Shown: one piece after another, positions 44,910 to 53,505 of the stretch
Position numbering within the stretch: the first letter of the stretch is position 1
How the letters are laid out: every line of letters starts with the position of its first letter
Assembly (NCBI GenBank): GCA_018398815.1
Contig: CM031600.1
Coordinates: forward strand, 57,000,197-57,064,196
Source: Conus ventricosus
Lineage: Eukaryota > Mollusca > Gastropoda > Neogastropoda > Conidae
Direction of reading: 5' to 3'
Length of the DNA: 64,000 nucleotides
The notes under the pieces: generated by a model
What the model was told of the DNA's origin: nothing
Seen by the model: only the letters and a program-made list of their open reading frames with translations
Databases searched by the model: none
Position numbers and translations under genes: made by a program

Positions 44910-46752
44910 TGTGCTTGTTGTGTAACTGTAGGTGTGGCCAGTACAGGCACTAGTCTCAACAATTTGTGTGATTGTCATATTTTGATTATAAGTTCTGTGT
45001 TATGTCATTCTTATCACAACAAACAATGATGCAATCTTTTCTTTTAATCAATCAGCAACTGTACCTGACTTGCTCACAATACAAGTATTCATATCACACA
45101 GAAATGTTAAAGCAATGCTAACCTAAGAAGGTTTCAGCAACGTATATAAATTTATCCTGATCACGTCCAGAAGAAGCGTAGGTACTGAAAATTCTATTTA
45201 TTTATATGGAGCGGTTCGTTAAAGCCGGTTTGAGTTGCAGTGGACTGCTTTTTTGGTTGTTGGGTTGTTGTTTTTCAGTTTGTTTGTTTGGTTTTGTTTT
45301 GTTTGACTGCAAATTGATTTTTTTAAGTTGTGCCTAAACCGTTGAATGTCTCCCAGTTCTTCTTCTTCTTCCTAAAATACTGGTTCACTCAAAACGAGTA
45401 GGTCACCAGCGCGCATGTTAAAAAGTAAAATAAAATATCATAAAATAGTGCGACTCAGTCTGTTGGCCCTGGAGCAAATTTGGCAACAAGGGGTCGCACT
45501 CGATATTCAAGAAGTTAAAAGCAATGGCCATATTCAGGCCCAGGTAACCATAAAATATCTGGGAAGTTAAAATAGAAAATCGTCAATATGCAGATCTCAG
45601 AACTGTCATATCAAATTTGCTTTTTTTTATGAGACTGCATTTGTGGCTATCTTGATGGCACCCGGCAGCGAGTTCCACAGCTGTACAGAACTAGGATAAA
45701 ATGAATGCAAGTGGCTGTCAATATTTGATGCAGGTGTGGTATAACATTGACCGCCACTCCTGGTGCTACTTTTATTCAATACTAGTTGTTCCATTGGAAT
45801 ATCAATTAGTTTAGCTCTGCCTTTGAAGAAGATGTTAAGTTTGATAAAAGCTCTTCTCTCTTCTAAGGGTTTCCATTCTAATTTCCTCATGTTCTTCCTA
45901 GTATTCCCCTTTTCTCTGATATGGTTCCCCATTACGAACCGTGCTGCTCTCTTCTGAATCTTTTCGAGGTTATCAATGTCCTTTAGATGGTAAGGATCCC
46001 AGACTGAGCAACCATATTCCAGTACTGGTCTGACCAGTGTTTTGTAGCAGTCGTCTTCAGCCTTTGGGGGCAGTCGTTGATATTCCTGTATAAGAAAGCT
46101 AAGATGTTATTTGCTTTCTTACATACTAAATTGTAATGTTCTTTCCATTTGAGACGACAATCTATAATCACGCCCAAATATTTTGCAGCATTGGTTTCCC
46201 TAAGAATAGTATTATGAACAGAATATTCTGATATAGTTGGTGAGCATTTATTACATATACGCAACACTTGGCACTTCTAGGGATGAAATTCCGTTTTCCA
46301 AGTTCTTTCCCACTCTTGTAAACCGTTTAGATCTTCTTGTAGAATGTGTGTATCATTTTTGCTTCTGATTGTTGTTATATATGCTGAAAGCCGAATCATC
46401 ACATTTCTCTTCGACAAACTCCCCGGGTCAGTCGACACTGTCATTCAATTTCATTCAAACCACCATCGACTGAGCGATGAGGTCACTTCGTAACATCGAG
46501 CGACTCGCGTGACCGGTGTCCGTGGACGAGTGGTGTACTTTGGACGAACTCCGAGAAAGCTTTCGGTTTTAGATAAATGCATGCAAAATGCAAGAAAACA
46601 TCTTTTCTGCAACACATTGACATAAATGCTAAAACAAGTTGATAAAAGTTCGAAAATATTGTTGAATTAGACACATTTTCACGACGAATCGTGGAGAATC
46701 ATCTTGGTAATCATGTTGCTAAATGCAGGTCTACAAATGTTTTACCTCCATC
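26274..46752 (-). CDS. TECR: TECR, trans-2-enoyl-CoA reductase, complete coding span
   Basis: Twelve minus-strand exons, listed below, join to about 301 residues; human TECR has 308. The family reduces trans-2-enoyl-CoA with NADPH in the last step of very-long-chain fatty acid elongation in the ER membrane. The N-terminal 80 residues are ubiquitin-like. The rest is a multi-pass steroid-5-alpha-reductase-like domain with the family blocks [83 protein letters not shown] and a [18 protein letters not shown] tail ending in IIPFLM. Phases agree at every junction except within exons 8 and 9, which each hold one-base errors. All introns are GT-AG. The gene converges on CFAP57 and its introns are full of repeats. 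I infer a functional gene with assembly errors. Confidence 0.93.
26680..26800 (-). repeat. Hammerhead-like dispersed repeat, copy D
   Basis: The complement of 26702-26726 reads CTGAAGAAGACCCAAGTGGT then TGAAAT; the short helix is kept with one G-T pair. Confidence 0.6.
26883..27395 (+). repeat. G-tract-rich low-complexity region
   Basis: About ten runs of eight or more G on one strand are separated by purine-rich A tracts. It lies in the TECR intron before the last exon. Apparent proline-rich frames on the other strand are artefacts. Confidence 0.85.
27472..27901. repeat. Direct duplication of a 95-bp unit with (AC)n end
   Basis: The units 27475-27572 and 27799-27901 both read CATCAATATGCTGATGTTTG, GATAGCAGTGATCAATGAAA and end in GTTGCACACAC. 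They are about 325 bp apart. Confidence 0.75.
29040..29800. repeat. Dispersed repeat copy 1, split by a CR1-like 3' end
   Basis: The sequence is collinear with 35311-35885 (shared blocks ACTGCAGGT, CCATGCAGTCTC-like, CATAGCATCTTCTTCAT and ACTGCTCCCTGTGGAT). The copy is interrupted at 29443-29563. Confidence 0.65.
29443..29563 (+). mobile_element. 5'-truncated CR1-like retrotransposon end
   Basis: GGCCAACAGTCTGAGTCGCA through GAGTGAACCAGTATTTTAGG and a (GAA)n tail are identical or nearly so to the 3' end at 52818-52935 and to the complement of 45358-45475. AGTAGG flanks it on both sides (29436-29441 and 29567-29572), a likely target-site duplication. Confidence 0.75.
29846..29980 (-). CDS. 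TECR: TECR exon 11
   Basis: It encodes [20 protein letters not shown] and [20 protein letters not shown] then QCLP. 135 bases, phases 1/1; acceptor AATGCAG, donor GTCTCC. Confidence 0.94.
30594..30651 (-). CDS. TECR: TECR exon 10
   Basis: It encodes [19 protein letters not shown]; acceptor GTGTGCAG, donor GTAAGG. 58 bases. Confidence 0.94.
30841..30905. repeat. (AC)n microsatellite
   Basis: An interrupted AC run between TECR exons 9 and 10. Confidence 0.85.
31160..31202 (-). CDS. TECR: TECR exon 9, with one missing base
   Basis: It encodes [10 protein letters not shown] after a short AYEM lead. The lead and the rest are in different frames, which one added base near 31192 would join. The length then fits phases 1/0. 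Acceptor GTTGCAAG, donor GTGAGT. Confidence 0.8.
31328..31378. repeat. GC-rich hairpin with T tract
   Basis: CCGGGGG and CTCCCCCGG form a hairpin around CACG, followed by a run of T. This resembles widespread end motifs of DNA transposons; no element boundary was found. Confidence 0.4.
32313..32561 (-). CDS. Unrecognised short ORF inside a TECR intron
   Basis: An 82-codon frame starts [20 protein letters not shown] on the TECR strand. A second short frame overlaps (with a [13 protein letters not shown] end recalling transposase zinc-finger tails). The surroundings look like the 5' end of a gene or element (CpG, ATGGCGGAG in a third frame, an AATAAA near 32068 on the minus strand, a 21-base T run at 32630-32650). 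I do not recognise a family; it may well be non-coding. Confidence 0.2.
   Translation of the reverse strand: MAPDYSWKKFPVGLPEKTKWRSAQTLFMRVDLLTNLQLKTSEMEWTVQKVDEESLETFFAKLLHQFSLVQTCYKEVLRWSQE
33042..33123. repeat. (AT)n then (AC)n microsatellite
   Basis: An almost pure AT tract ending in an AC run. Confidence 0.9.
33494..33900 (+). mobile_element. tRNA-derived SINE
   Basis: The head is tRNA-like: A box TAGCTCAGTTGG (33504-33515), anticodon arm with CTCGTGA loop (CGT, Thr-like), B box GGTTCGAATTTC (33548-33559). An unrelated body of about 320 bp follows and the 3' end is an (AAAG)n tail at 33880-33900. The acceptor stem does not pair, so it is not a tRNA gene. Confidence 0.8.
33919..33992 (-). 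CDS. TECR: TECR exon 8, with one extra base
   Basis: It encodes [20 protein letters not shown] and then reads TAA where the family has Tyr-Thr-Pro-Pro. One surplus A near 33931 explains it; the remainder then keeps frame with the GTGAGG donor. The exon lies 19 bases from the SINE tail. Confidence 0.88.
35311..35885. repeat. Dispersed repeat copy 2
   Basis: It is collinear with 29040-29800 but lacks the CR1-like insertion, so it serves as the empty site. Confidence 0.65.
36434..36539 (-). CDS. TECR: TECR exon 7
   Basis: It encodes [20 protein letters not shown] and [15 protein letters not shown]. Acceptor TTAACAG, donor GTGAGA; phases 2/0. Confidence 0.95.
36735..37015. repeat. Hammerhead-like dispersed repeat, inverted pair E and F
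   Basis: Copy E (minus, core 36773-36798) and copy F (plus, core 36945-36970) face outward around a centre that is also inverted (CAATCACTT...CCAATTT against AATTGG...AAGTGAT). E reads CTGAAGAAGACCAATGAGGT then CGAAAC. F has CTCAAGA instead of CTGAAGA. Confidence 0.7.
37529..37617. repeat. 89-bp palindrome, 44-base perfect arms
   Basis: Arms 37529-37572 and 37574-37617 are perfectly complementary with one spacer base (37573). The right arm is the natural coding part of the zinc-finger fragment; the left arm is its mirror, followed outward by (GT)n. Confidence 0.95.
37531..37991 (-). pseudogene. BED/C2H2-like zinc-finger transposase fragment
   Basis: ATG at 37991 starts [18 protein letters not shown] followed by a basic KKAKK stretch. 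After one frameshift comes [20 protein letters not shown] with HISGKMHKE, a CxxC...HxxxxxH finger. Then come a Ser-rich linker and [20 protein letters not shown], as in hAT-like transposase N-termini. The frame runs into the palindrome at 37529-37617; no catalytic domain remains. Confidence 0.55.
38609..38721 (-). CDS. TECR: TECR exon 6
   Basis: It encodes [20 protein letters not shown] and [17 protein letters not shown]. Acceptor TGTCCAG, donor GTAAGT; phases 0/2. Confidence 0.95.
39300..39403 (-). CDS. TECR: TECR exon 5
   Basis: It encodes [20 protein letters not shown] and [14 protein letters not shown], the end of the ubiquitin-like domain. Acceptor TTCAACAG, donor GTTAGT. Confidence 0.94.
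39487..39529. repeat. (AC)n microsatellite
   Basis: A pure AC run 85 bases upstream of TECR exon 5. Confidence 0.9.
40573..40987 (+). pseudogene. Acidic ORF resembling a piggyBac transposase N-terminus
   Basis: ATG 40573 opens a 54-residue frame, [20 protein letters not shown], then [20 protein letters not shown], ending at TGA 40735-40737. Acidic coding-like sequence continues beyond the stop ([18 protein letters not shown]) and, in another frame, [19 protein letters not shown]. Acidic N-termini like this occur in PGBD-type transposases. No DDD catalytic part is present; family assignment is a guess. Confidence 0.35.
42231..42275 (-). CDS. TECR: TECR exon 4
   Basis: A 45-base exon encoding [14 protein letters not shown]; compare the human QWYPARQSLRLDP. 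Acceptor TGTTTCAG, donor GTGAGT; phases 1/1. Confidence 0.9.
42427..42509. repeat. (AC)n microsatellite
   Basis: A long AC run upstream of TECR exon 4. Confidence 0.9.
43318..43381. repeat. Two-unit tandem repeat (about 37 bp)
   Basis: AACTGGCTATC followed by ATTGTAAATCAA is repeated once. Confidence 0.6.
43575..43619 (-). CDS. TECR: TECR exon 3
   Basis: A 45-base exon encoding [15 protein letters not shown] of the ubiquitin-like domain. The AAG acceptor (GCTGCAAG) is chosen over the TTGCAG seven bases before it because only the former keeps frame. Donor GTAAGT. Confidence 0.88.
44182..44455. repeat. (AG)n and (GT)n microsatellites
   Basis: AG/ACAG runs at 44182-44275, GT runs at 44335-44455; a further GT run at 44836-44905. 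Confidence 0.9.
44558..44606 (-). CDS. TECR: TECR exon 2
   Basis: It encodes [16 protein letters not shown], matching the VEILDAKTREKLCFL start of the family. Acceptor GTGTGCAG, donor GTGTAA; phases 0/1. Confidence 0.88.
45358..46380 (-). mobile_element. 5'-truncated CR1-like non-LTR retrotransposon
   Basis: In TECR intron 1, on the TECR strand. Broken frames encode RT C-terminal sequence: [20 protein letters not shown] (46140-46200), [20 protein letters not shown] and [20 protein letters not shown]. The 3' end matches 52818-52935 and 29443-29563. Several stops show it is dead. Confidence 0.8.
46747..46752 (-). CDS. TECR: TECR exon 1 coding part (two codons)
   Basis: CCAAG-ATG-GAG/GTAAAA on the minus strand gives Met-Glu in a strong start context with a donor. 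It joins in phase 0 to exon 2 to give MEIQIVHA, similar to the MELEIL start of insect relatives. Inference from context only. Confidence 0.6.
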
Positions 46753-47433
46753 TTGGAAACAGTCAAGGGATATCACTCCTACGTACTGGTACGATAAACA
46801 GGTTCAGTTATCTTCGTTCCCGAAATTTCGTCAGGCTATCAATTAGGCCTACATAGAGCAAAAGAGAAAGGTTATTTAATCCACTAAGTTACAGCCACCG
46901 TTTCAGTCTTTTCTTCTTTTTCCCCTCTTTTTCCCCCCTCATTCCAGCGAGGAGGCTGCCTGGCTTTTGGAGCTCCCGTTTTTAATTCATTTTTACATCT
47001 TTTACGTCTTTACATCTTTACATCTTTTACTCATACGAGTAACTGTGAATTTTAATGATCAGCACTATTGTAGTTTAATGCTAAATTTTTATTTTATCTT
47101 AACGAAATTGTGTTTTAAAACCCCTTAAAGGTGAGTCTTTCTTATTTGGCTTTTCAAGATGGCTACCGGCGTGTTGTTCCTCGGCTTCGTTAAAAGTTTT
47201 CTACTTTTCCTTTTGTTCTTTCCACATGTGACAGGAACAACAATATTCCTAGCACTCAGTTTAATTTTGAAATTTTAGATGTAGATGTAGACGCTTTTAG
47301 TTCCATTTTTTGCAGGTTTTAAAACTTTGTGCAACCTGAACCATGTTAGTCTCCTGTGTGCACCTGTGCCGAGTAGGCCTACTGTTCTTACGTCTATTAC
47401 TAGGCCCAGATTTGAACCCCTGATTTCAATTAA
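46753..47433. other. Intergenic: TECR 5' flank and retrotransposon 5' flank
   Basis: This should hold the TECR promoter and 5'UTR and, from an unknown point, the 5'UTR of the plus-strand CR1-like element. A short plus-strand frame at 47158 (MATGVLFLGFVKSF) has no recognised family. Confidence 0.4.
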
Positions 47434-47520
47434 CATCAGAAATATACAGTGATAAGGAATTGTTTGATTAAAAGAGTTAGACATAGAGGAGTTAAATTAT
47501 GGTTTTTAAGCCTTATCCTA

Positions 47521-47550
47521 TCAGGAGACATTGAACTCAATCCTGGTCCG
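47521..47550 (+). other. 2A-like ribosome-skipping motif
   Basis: It encodes SGDIELNPGP, matching the D(V/I)ExNPGP 2A consensus, preceded by hydrophobic LWFLSLIL as in active 2A sequences. It sits ahead of the PHD finger, where 2A peptides are known from CR1-type retrotransposons of marine invertebrates. Confidence 0.85.
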
Positions 47551-48101
47551 TCCACCAAAGTAAAATATCCATGCGGAGTTTGCAATTTGAGAGTCACATG
47601 GAAACATAAAGCAGTTGCCTGTGACGTCTGCAATTCATGGTATCACACTAAATGTATGTTAATGAATTCAGCAGTTTATGAAGCATTATGCAATAGTGAT
47701 ATATCATGGACTTGTTTTACCTGCGGGCTTCCAAACTTTAGTTCAAGACTTTTTGAAGATTCTATTGAAAACTGCAGCTCAGAAAGCAACCTTTTTGACC
47801 CTATCTCACCAGACCGATCCCCAAAAGAAAACTTGAAATTTTGTCCTAAGTTTGCATCCACCCCTGATTCTAAAACTGATAAAATCCCAAATCATAAAGT
47901 GCAACTGAACCCCTAAATCATTAAGAGAAAAAGATAAACTTAAATGCATAGTCGTAAATTTTCAATCTCTTATCAAGAAAAAGGAAGAACTCAGTAATTT
48001 AGTCACTGAAAAAAACATTGATGTTGTAATTGGAACAGAAACTTGGCTAGAAACTGGAACATCCAGCAGTGAACTTCTAATGGAGGATTTTGATATTTAT
48101 A

Positions 48102-50193
48102 TGTAGCCGGGTGCTAACAGCGTTTGTTTTTATTTTGGTTACCTTTCGTGGATGAAAATGTTTTGTTCGAGAGTTATCTTCCCCTTACCTCCCTTGGTCG
48201 AATCTCCTTTTTTTAATTGTGTAAATTCATTAAATCATGAATACCTCAGAACCTACATAGTTGTATGTACGTCGCTGAAGTCACAAAAATTAATGTATTT
48301 GATTCATTACAACCGTACTGGGTTGAGAAGCCCATATTTTCTCTAAACTGGTATTTCGCACGAGCAATCTTGGCGCCATTTTCAATTGTCTGTCGAATGA
48401 ATATTGAATAATTCTTGATTTTACAAAAAGTAAGAGGAAAACCGAAGAATCTGAAGATGCATGTTAAAAGTAAAGTCCATAAGCTTTCATTTCGTATATC
48501 GCATGCCTATGATCTTTTCTGTACAAGCTTGCGACTATACGAAATGACTGACAGCGCCGATCCCTTTAGCGAGTCGCCTTCTTTGTTTACTGTCGGAGTT
48601 TTGATCCAAATTATCATTTTACGAAATTCGGACTTCTCGATCGAAATCTTGCTTATGACTCCATTTCTGTTAAGAATACAACTGAAAATGTGTAGAATTT
48701 ATATATTAACAGACCGTTTCAAACAGAGTATTTTTCAGTTGAAAATTGTGTTCAAAAGTGGGTGCCGACGGCCCAGCGAAGTGAAAAGTCAGCTGTGTTT
48801 TCTAGTAATTTTTAACAACAGAATTCTCCACTTAGACACTGTCTCGGAAAATGAAGTTTATATGTATGAAAAGAGCGAAATGCCAGCTATTCATTCATTG
48901 TAAAATTATTTCACGCTGTTTAGTATTTTTCATCGAAATAAAGGAAAATATGACGTAAGCTTGTTAAAAGTGGCTTCACTCTGGGACATTAATCAGCAAT
49001 GATTTAGTACAGGAACAAAATTGTCAAATGTGACTTACTGCATTTTATTCCTTGTGTTCTGGGGTTTTCATCGATAGTAAATATGTGTTGATAGTTTGAA
49101 CGGACAGCGAGCCAGACAACACGGAAGCTGCCATAGAAAACACAAAATTCTGTTGGTTCCGGCCGCGCGAGGCCCGGTTCGTGTCTGGCACCGTATCGCT
49201 GGCTTTGCGGTCCGGTCAGGGTGTATATAAGTGGGCGCGCTGTGTGAGAATGGGTTAAAACACTGCGAGTGTGGCATAGCAGTCAACACCAGGGGAGAGG
49301 TGGCAGCTCTCCCTTGAAGGATGCTGGCGTGAGAGGTCAGCGTCATTGGGCGGCGCAGACAACCTTCCAGCCATGTGGGTGACGACGGGTCTAGCCTGTG
49401 TCGCCGGGGGACGGCTCCTGGAGGTGTGGGGCGATTGACGAAGGAGCGCTGCCTGACTGCGACTACCGTGGCCTGGAATACCGTGCTGTTTTGTGGGGAG
49501 GCAGACATGGGGGCACTCCTTACGGGGTTGGGCTGAAAAATTGCCCTCTCGGCCACAGTCAGCGAGTGCCCGCCAAGTTTTAGGGACTCGTGCAGCGCTC
49601 CAGCGACTTTCGTCCTGCTCCCTCCTTGAGGCGGCCTCACGCGGCACAGGACCATCGCCACCCGAGCATGAAGAAGGCTGCCCGGTGGTCCTGAAGACAG
49701 CCTGATGTTTGGGGGACAGCAGGCAACATACACCGACGCCTACCGTCGGTCGACCAAGATCCTGAAACTGAACCAACGTTCAAGACCAACTCCACCAGAC
49801 TTGAACCAACTTTCAAGAAGATAATGACCAGAATTGAGCCAATGTTCAAGAGGAACGCGAGCTCTGCGAGACAAATGCGACGACCCTCACTGAAACTACC
49901 CACCACTGCCAGGCGACAACAGTTGCCACAAATATGCAGACCTTTGTCTGCATGAACCTTGTCCTTAAGGGCCTCAGGCCAATAGGACGTTAATCTCACC
50001 ATCAAAGCAAAAGCAAAGTGAGAATGGATCAGTGTTCCCTGATGTGAGCGACTGGCATGGAAGGCAAATAAAAGGAGAAAACTCTGCTTCGTCCACTGCG
50101 TCTTCTTGACTGGCTGCTGTCCCTTGGTTCCTGCACTCCTCACCATCTGCCTGTCTTCACCTGCACACCCCTTACCCCTCCCACACCATCACA
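48102..50193 (+). mobile_element. Solo LTR (about 2.1 kb)
   Basis: It begins TG (TGTAGCCGGG) and ends CA (CCATCACA) with TATA duplicated on both sides (48098-48101, 50194-50197). Removing it restores the endonuclease frame exactly. It has a TATA box, TGTATATAAG, at 49210-49219 and AATAAA at about 50067 followed by T/C-rich sequence, as in an LTR. No gag, pol, primer-binding site or second LTR is present. Orientation is taken from the TATA and AATAAA order. The superfamily is not determined. Confidence 0.75.
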
Positions 50194-53100
50194 TATAGAA
50201 AGGACAGACTTGGAAAAAGAGGTGGGGAGTCTTGATTGCCATTAGGAAGAATTTAGCCAGTGAGTTTTTATATCAAGGCAAAAATAGTGAAAGTTTATTT
50301 TGTAGGATTAAATTTTAAGAATAAGAGACCTGTCATTGTTGGATCAGTTTACAGACCTCCAGACTTAGATGAAAATGTATGTTTGTCTATTTGCAGAGAC
50401 ATTTCTAATATTGTTTTGGCCAATAGGAAGGCAATATTATGGATTGGTGGAGACTTTAATTTACCAGATATTGATTGGGGCGAAGATGCCATACTTGGCA
50501 ATCAATACAGTAAAAATATTAATACTCGTTTTTTGATCCCACCAAAGATTTTGGTTTAGTACGTCAGTTGAATCACCAACCTTGGAAAGGCTTCCGGGAT
50601 TTTTTTTACCAATTTCCCGGCCTTGGGCAATCGGGAAATTAATTGCAGGCCGGGTGATCTTGACATAGTTCTCTTAGAGAGTAATTTTAAAACCCTTTCG
50701 AAGAAAACCCCAAAACGATCAAACCGGGAAACCCAAAGCAATTTACCAAAATTGCGCAGGGTTTTAAAAATTTTCAGTCGTCTTTTTTAGGCCCATAGGT
50801 TAAAGATAAGTCATGATTTTTGGAAGTGTATAAAAATAATTTGGGAATTTATTATGGATACAACAACCTACTAAAAAATTTCAAGCAAAAACCACCACCA
50901 GGATTTACTACTAAAACTAAACTTTTTTGAAAGGGAAACACGTTTCTTTAAGAAAATTAAAAACTACCCCAAAATTCAAAAGATTACTGTTAGGTAAAAC
51001 ATATTAAGAGAGGTGTAGAAGAATGTGACTTGCTCACCCCAAATTTATTTTAAATTCGAATTTGGGGTGTCACAAAACAAAAATTTTTTGGGTCTTACAA
51101 AAGGAGTAAGAGACGGGACAACGGGTTTCCAGACCTGAGAAACAACCAAATAACCTAATACAGGCCCCTGAAGGGAAACAAACTTATAAACAAGTTTTTT
51201 TTTCAGTTTTTCTAAAACCCCCAAACCTTTAAAAACGTTAGACAAAAGGAGAGATAAACCCCCGAAATCAAAACATCAAAGAAAACAAACGGGATATTTA
51301 AGTTACTGACTAATACAATAAAACAAAGCACTGGCCCCGATGGGTTCCTGAAAGTGTAAATTATGTGCCAATAAAATTGAGTGAGGAACCAATTACTTTA
51401 CCAAGCTTAGGGACCGGGATAAACCTGATGAGTGGCGAGATCACATTTTTCCCCTATTAAAAAAGGGGAAAAAAACAAAAGCAAAAACATAGCCCTTTTC
51501 CCTTTACACCATATCAGAAAAAATTACTTGAACACATAAAATTATAGCATAAGGCCTTTGACAAATATTTTTCTTAAATAAGCCCAGATGGGTTTTTGCA
51601 GCGAAGGAGTTGTGAACCAAATTATAACAACTCCAAAGATTTTAGAACGGTTTAAAAACAACAGCAATGGACATTTTTTTTAGTTTTTTTTTAAAACCTT
51701 TGATAAGTTGACCTAGGGCCCGCTGCTTAAAATTGAACACTTTGGGTGGCGGGTTTTTGCTAAAATGGCTAGATTCATTCCCCGTTGGGAGAAGCAGAAA
51801 ATTTTTGTGGAATGCGTCATCCCATTGTAAACCATCTTTCGGCTACCACAGGGGGGAAATTTCTGGGGGCCCTTTTTTTCTTAAATTTTTAAAATACAAA
51901 GTAAAAAAACTCTCCCCTGGAACTACTATAAGGCTTTTGCAGATACATTTGTATATAGAACAATCAAACAAAAATGATACACGCATTTTACAAAAAGACT
52001 AAACGCTTACAAGAGTGGGGAAAAAACTTTGGAAAAAGGTTTTTACCCAAAAGGCCAAAATGTTTGGGATATGTAACAAAAGCTTACTAATTAGATCAAA
52101 TTTTTCTATCCCTAAACATTCTTAAAAAAACTATGCTGCAAAAAATTTAGGCTGATTATAGTAGTCGTTCAAATGGGAAAAAACTTACAATTTAGTATTA
52201 AGAAACAAATAACATCTTAGCTTTCTTAACAGGAATATCAAGTGCCCCCCAAAAATTAAAAACGACGCTAAAAAACACTGGTTAGACCCGTACTGGAAAA
52301 GGTTGCTCTTGGGTCCTACCCTCTAAAGGACTTTAAACCCTTAAAAGATTCAGAAGAAGCAGCACGGTTCGTAACAGGGAACACATCAGAGAAAAGGGGG
52401 AAAAAGGAAAAACATGAGGAATTTGAAAGGGAAAAAATTAGAAGAGAGAAAATTTTTTTAAACTTTTAAACCCTTTTTCAAAGGGAGACAAAGAATTGAA
52501 TTCCAAGGAACAATTGTATTTAAAAAAAATGCACCGGATGGGGGTCAATGTTAAACCAAACCTGCCAAATATTGACAGCCACTTACATTCTTTTTACCCC
52601 GTTTTTGTCGGCGGGAAACCCCTGCCGGGTGCCATCAAGATTGCCACGGGGGCGGGCTCATTCAAGAGACAAATTGATTCGACAGTTTTGAGATCTGGAT
52701 ATTGACGATTTTCTATTTTTACTTCCCTGATATTTTACTATTACCTGGGCCTGAATTTGGCCATTGCTTTTATCTTCTTGAATATTGAGTGCGACCCCTT
52801 GTTGCTAAATTTGCTCCAGGGGCCAACAGTCTGAGTCGCACTGTTTTATGTTATTTTATTTTACTTTTTAACATGCGCGCTGGTGACCTACTCGTTTTTG
52901 AGTGAACCAGTATTTTAGGAAGAAGAAGAAGAAGAAGATTCCTCGCTTGCAGCATTCCTTTTCCTCCCTGCCGCATTACTGCATCTGCGTTCCCCATAAG
53001 CTACACACTACATATTCTTGACTTTGAGCCCTGCTTCGCACGGGCCCCTAATCTCACACATATCCTCCCCGCCCCATCCCCCACATTCCATCCAACGTCC

Positions 53101-53505
53101 GCCCACCCTACCCCCACCCATTTCCATCCCGGATTTTCCTGTGTTATGTCCTCACTCAGGTCAGACGTCCTCCTCGCAGTGCTGCGGGTAAACATGCCTG
53201 TAAACGCATTACTACCTGTCGCATGTGGGGAGTAAACCCAGTAAGAAAATCCGATTTGGTGAGGGATGGGTTCCTCAGGATCGATTTCTGTCGTAGAAAC
53301 ACCACATTGAAGAAGAAATGAGTACCGAGATCAATGATACCGGATCGGTCGCAGCCCGGATTCTAACAATGACCGTGCCATCCGTCGAACTCTGCCAGGG
53401 GGGACGCGAAAATCACAGAGCATAGAGGGAAAGAACATCATCACATTTGCCACCTGGTATGTAAGAACACACAAGCTGGAAAATTGAAAGAACTGGCCCA
53501 TGGAA

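Larger units (their letters stand above)
47434..52935 (+). mobile_element. CR1-like non-LTR retrotransposon with 2A peptide and PHD finger, LTR-interrupted
   Basis: In order: a 2A-like peptide; a PHD-type finger (CGVC, CDVC, WYHTKC, CFTC; 47570-47735); the start of an AP-type endonuclease (VVNFQSL, IGTETWL; 47950-48101); an inserted solo LTR (48102-50193); the rest of the endonuclease (GSVYRPPDLD, WIGGDFNLPDIDW; 50198-50530); a heavily disrupted reverse transcriptase (50550-52700); the 3' end with (GAA)n. The first frame has no ATG after the preceding stop at 47431-47433. The copy cannot be active. The 5' end was not located. Confidence 0.82.

Noticed and set aside
47158..47277. Plus-strand ORF starting MATGVLFLGF as a signal-peptide gene
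   Set aside because: It is short, hydrophobic and inside the probable 5' region of a retrotransposon, with no homologue recognised.
49068..49733. A 221-codon minus-strand frame and overlapping 173-codon frame
   Set aside because: They lie inside the solo LTR, antisense to its signals, with no recognisable domain; GC-rich sequence easily stays open.
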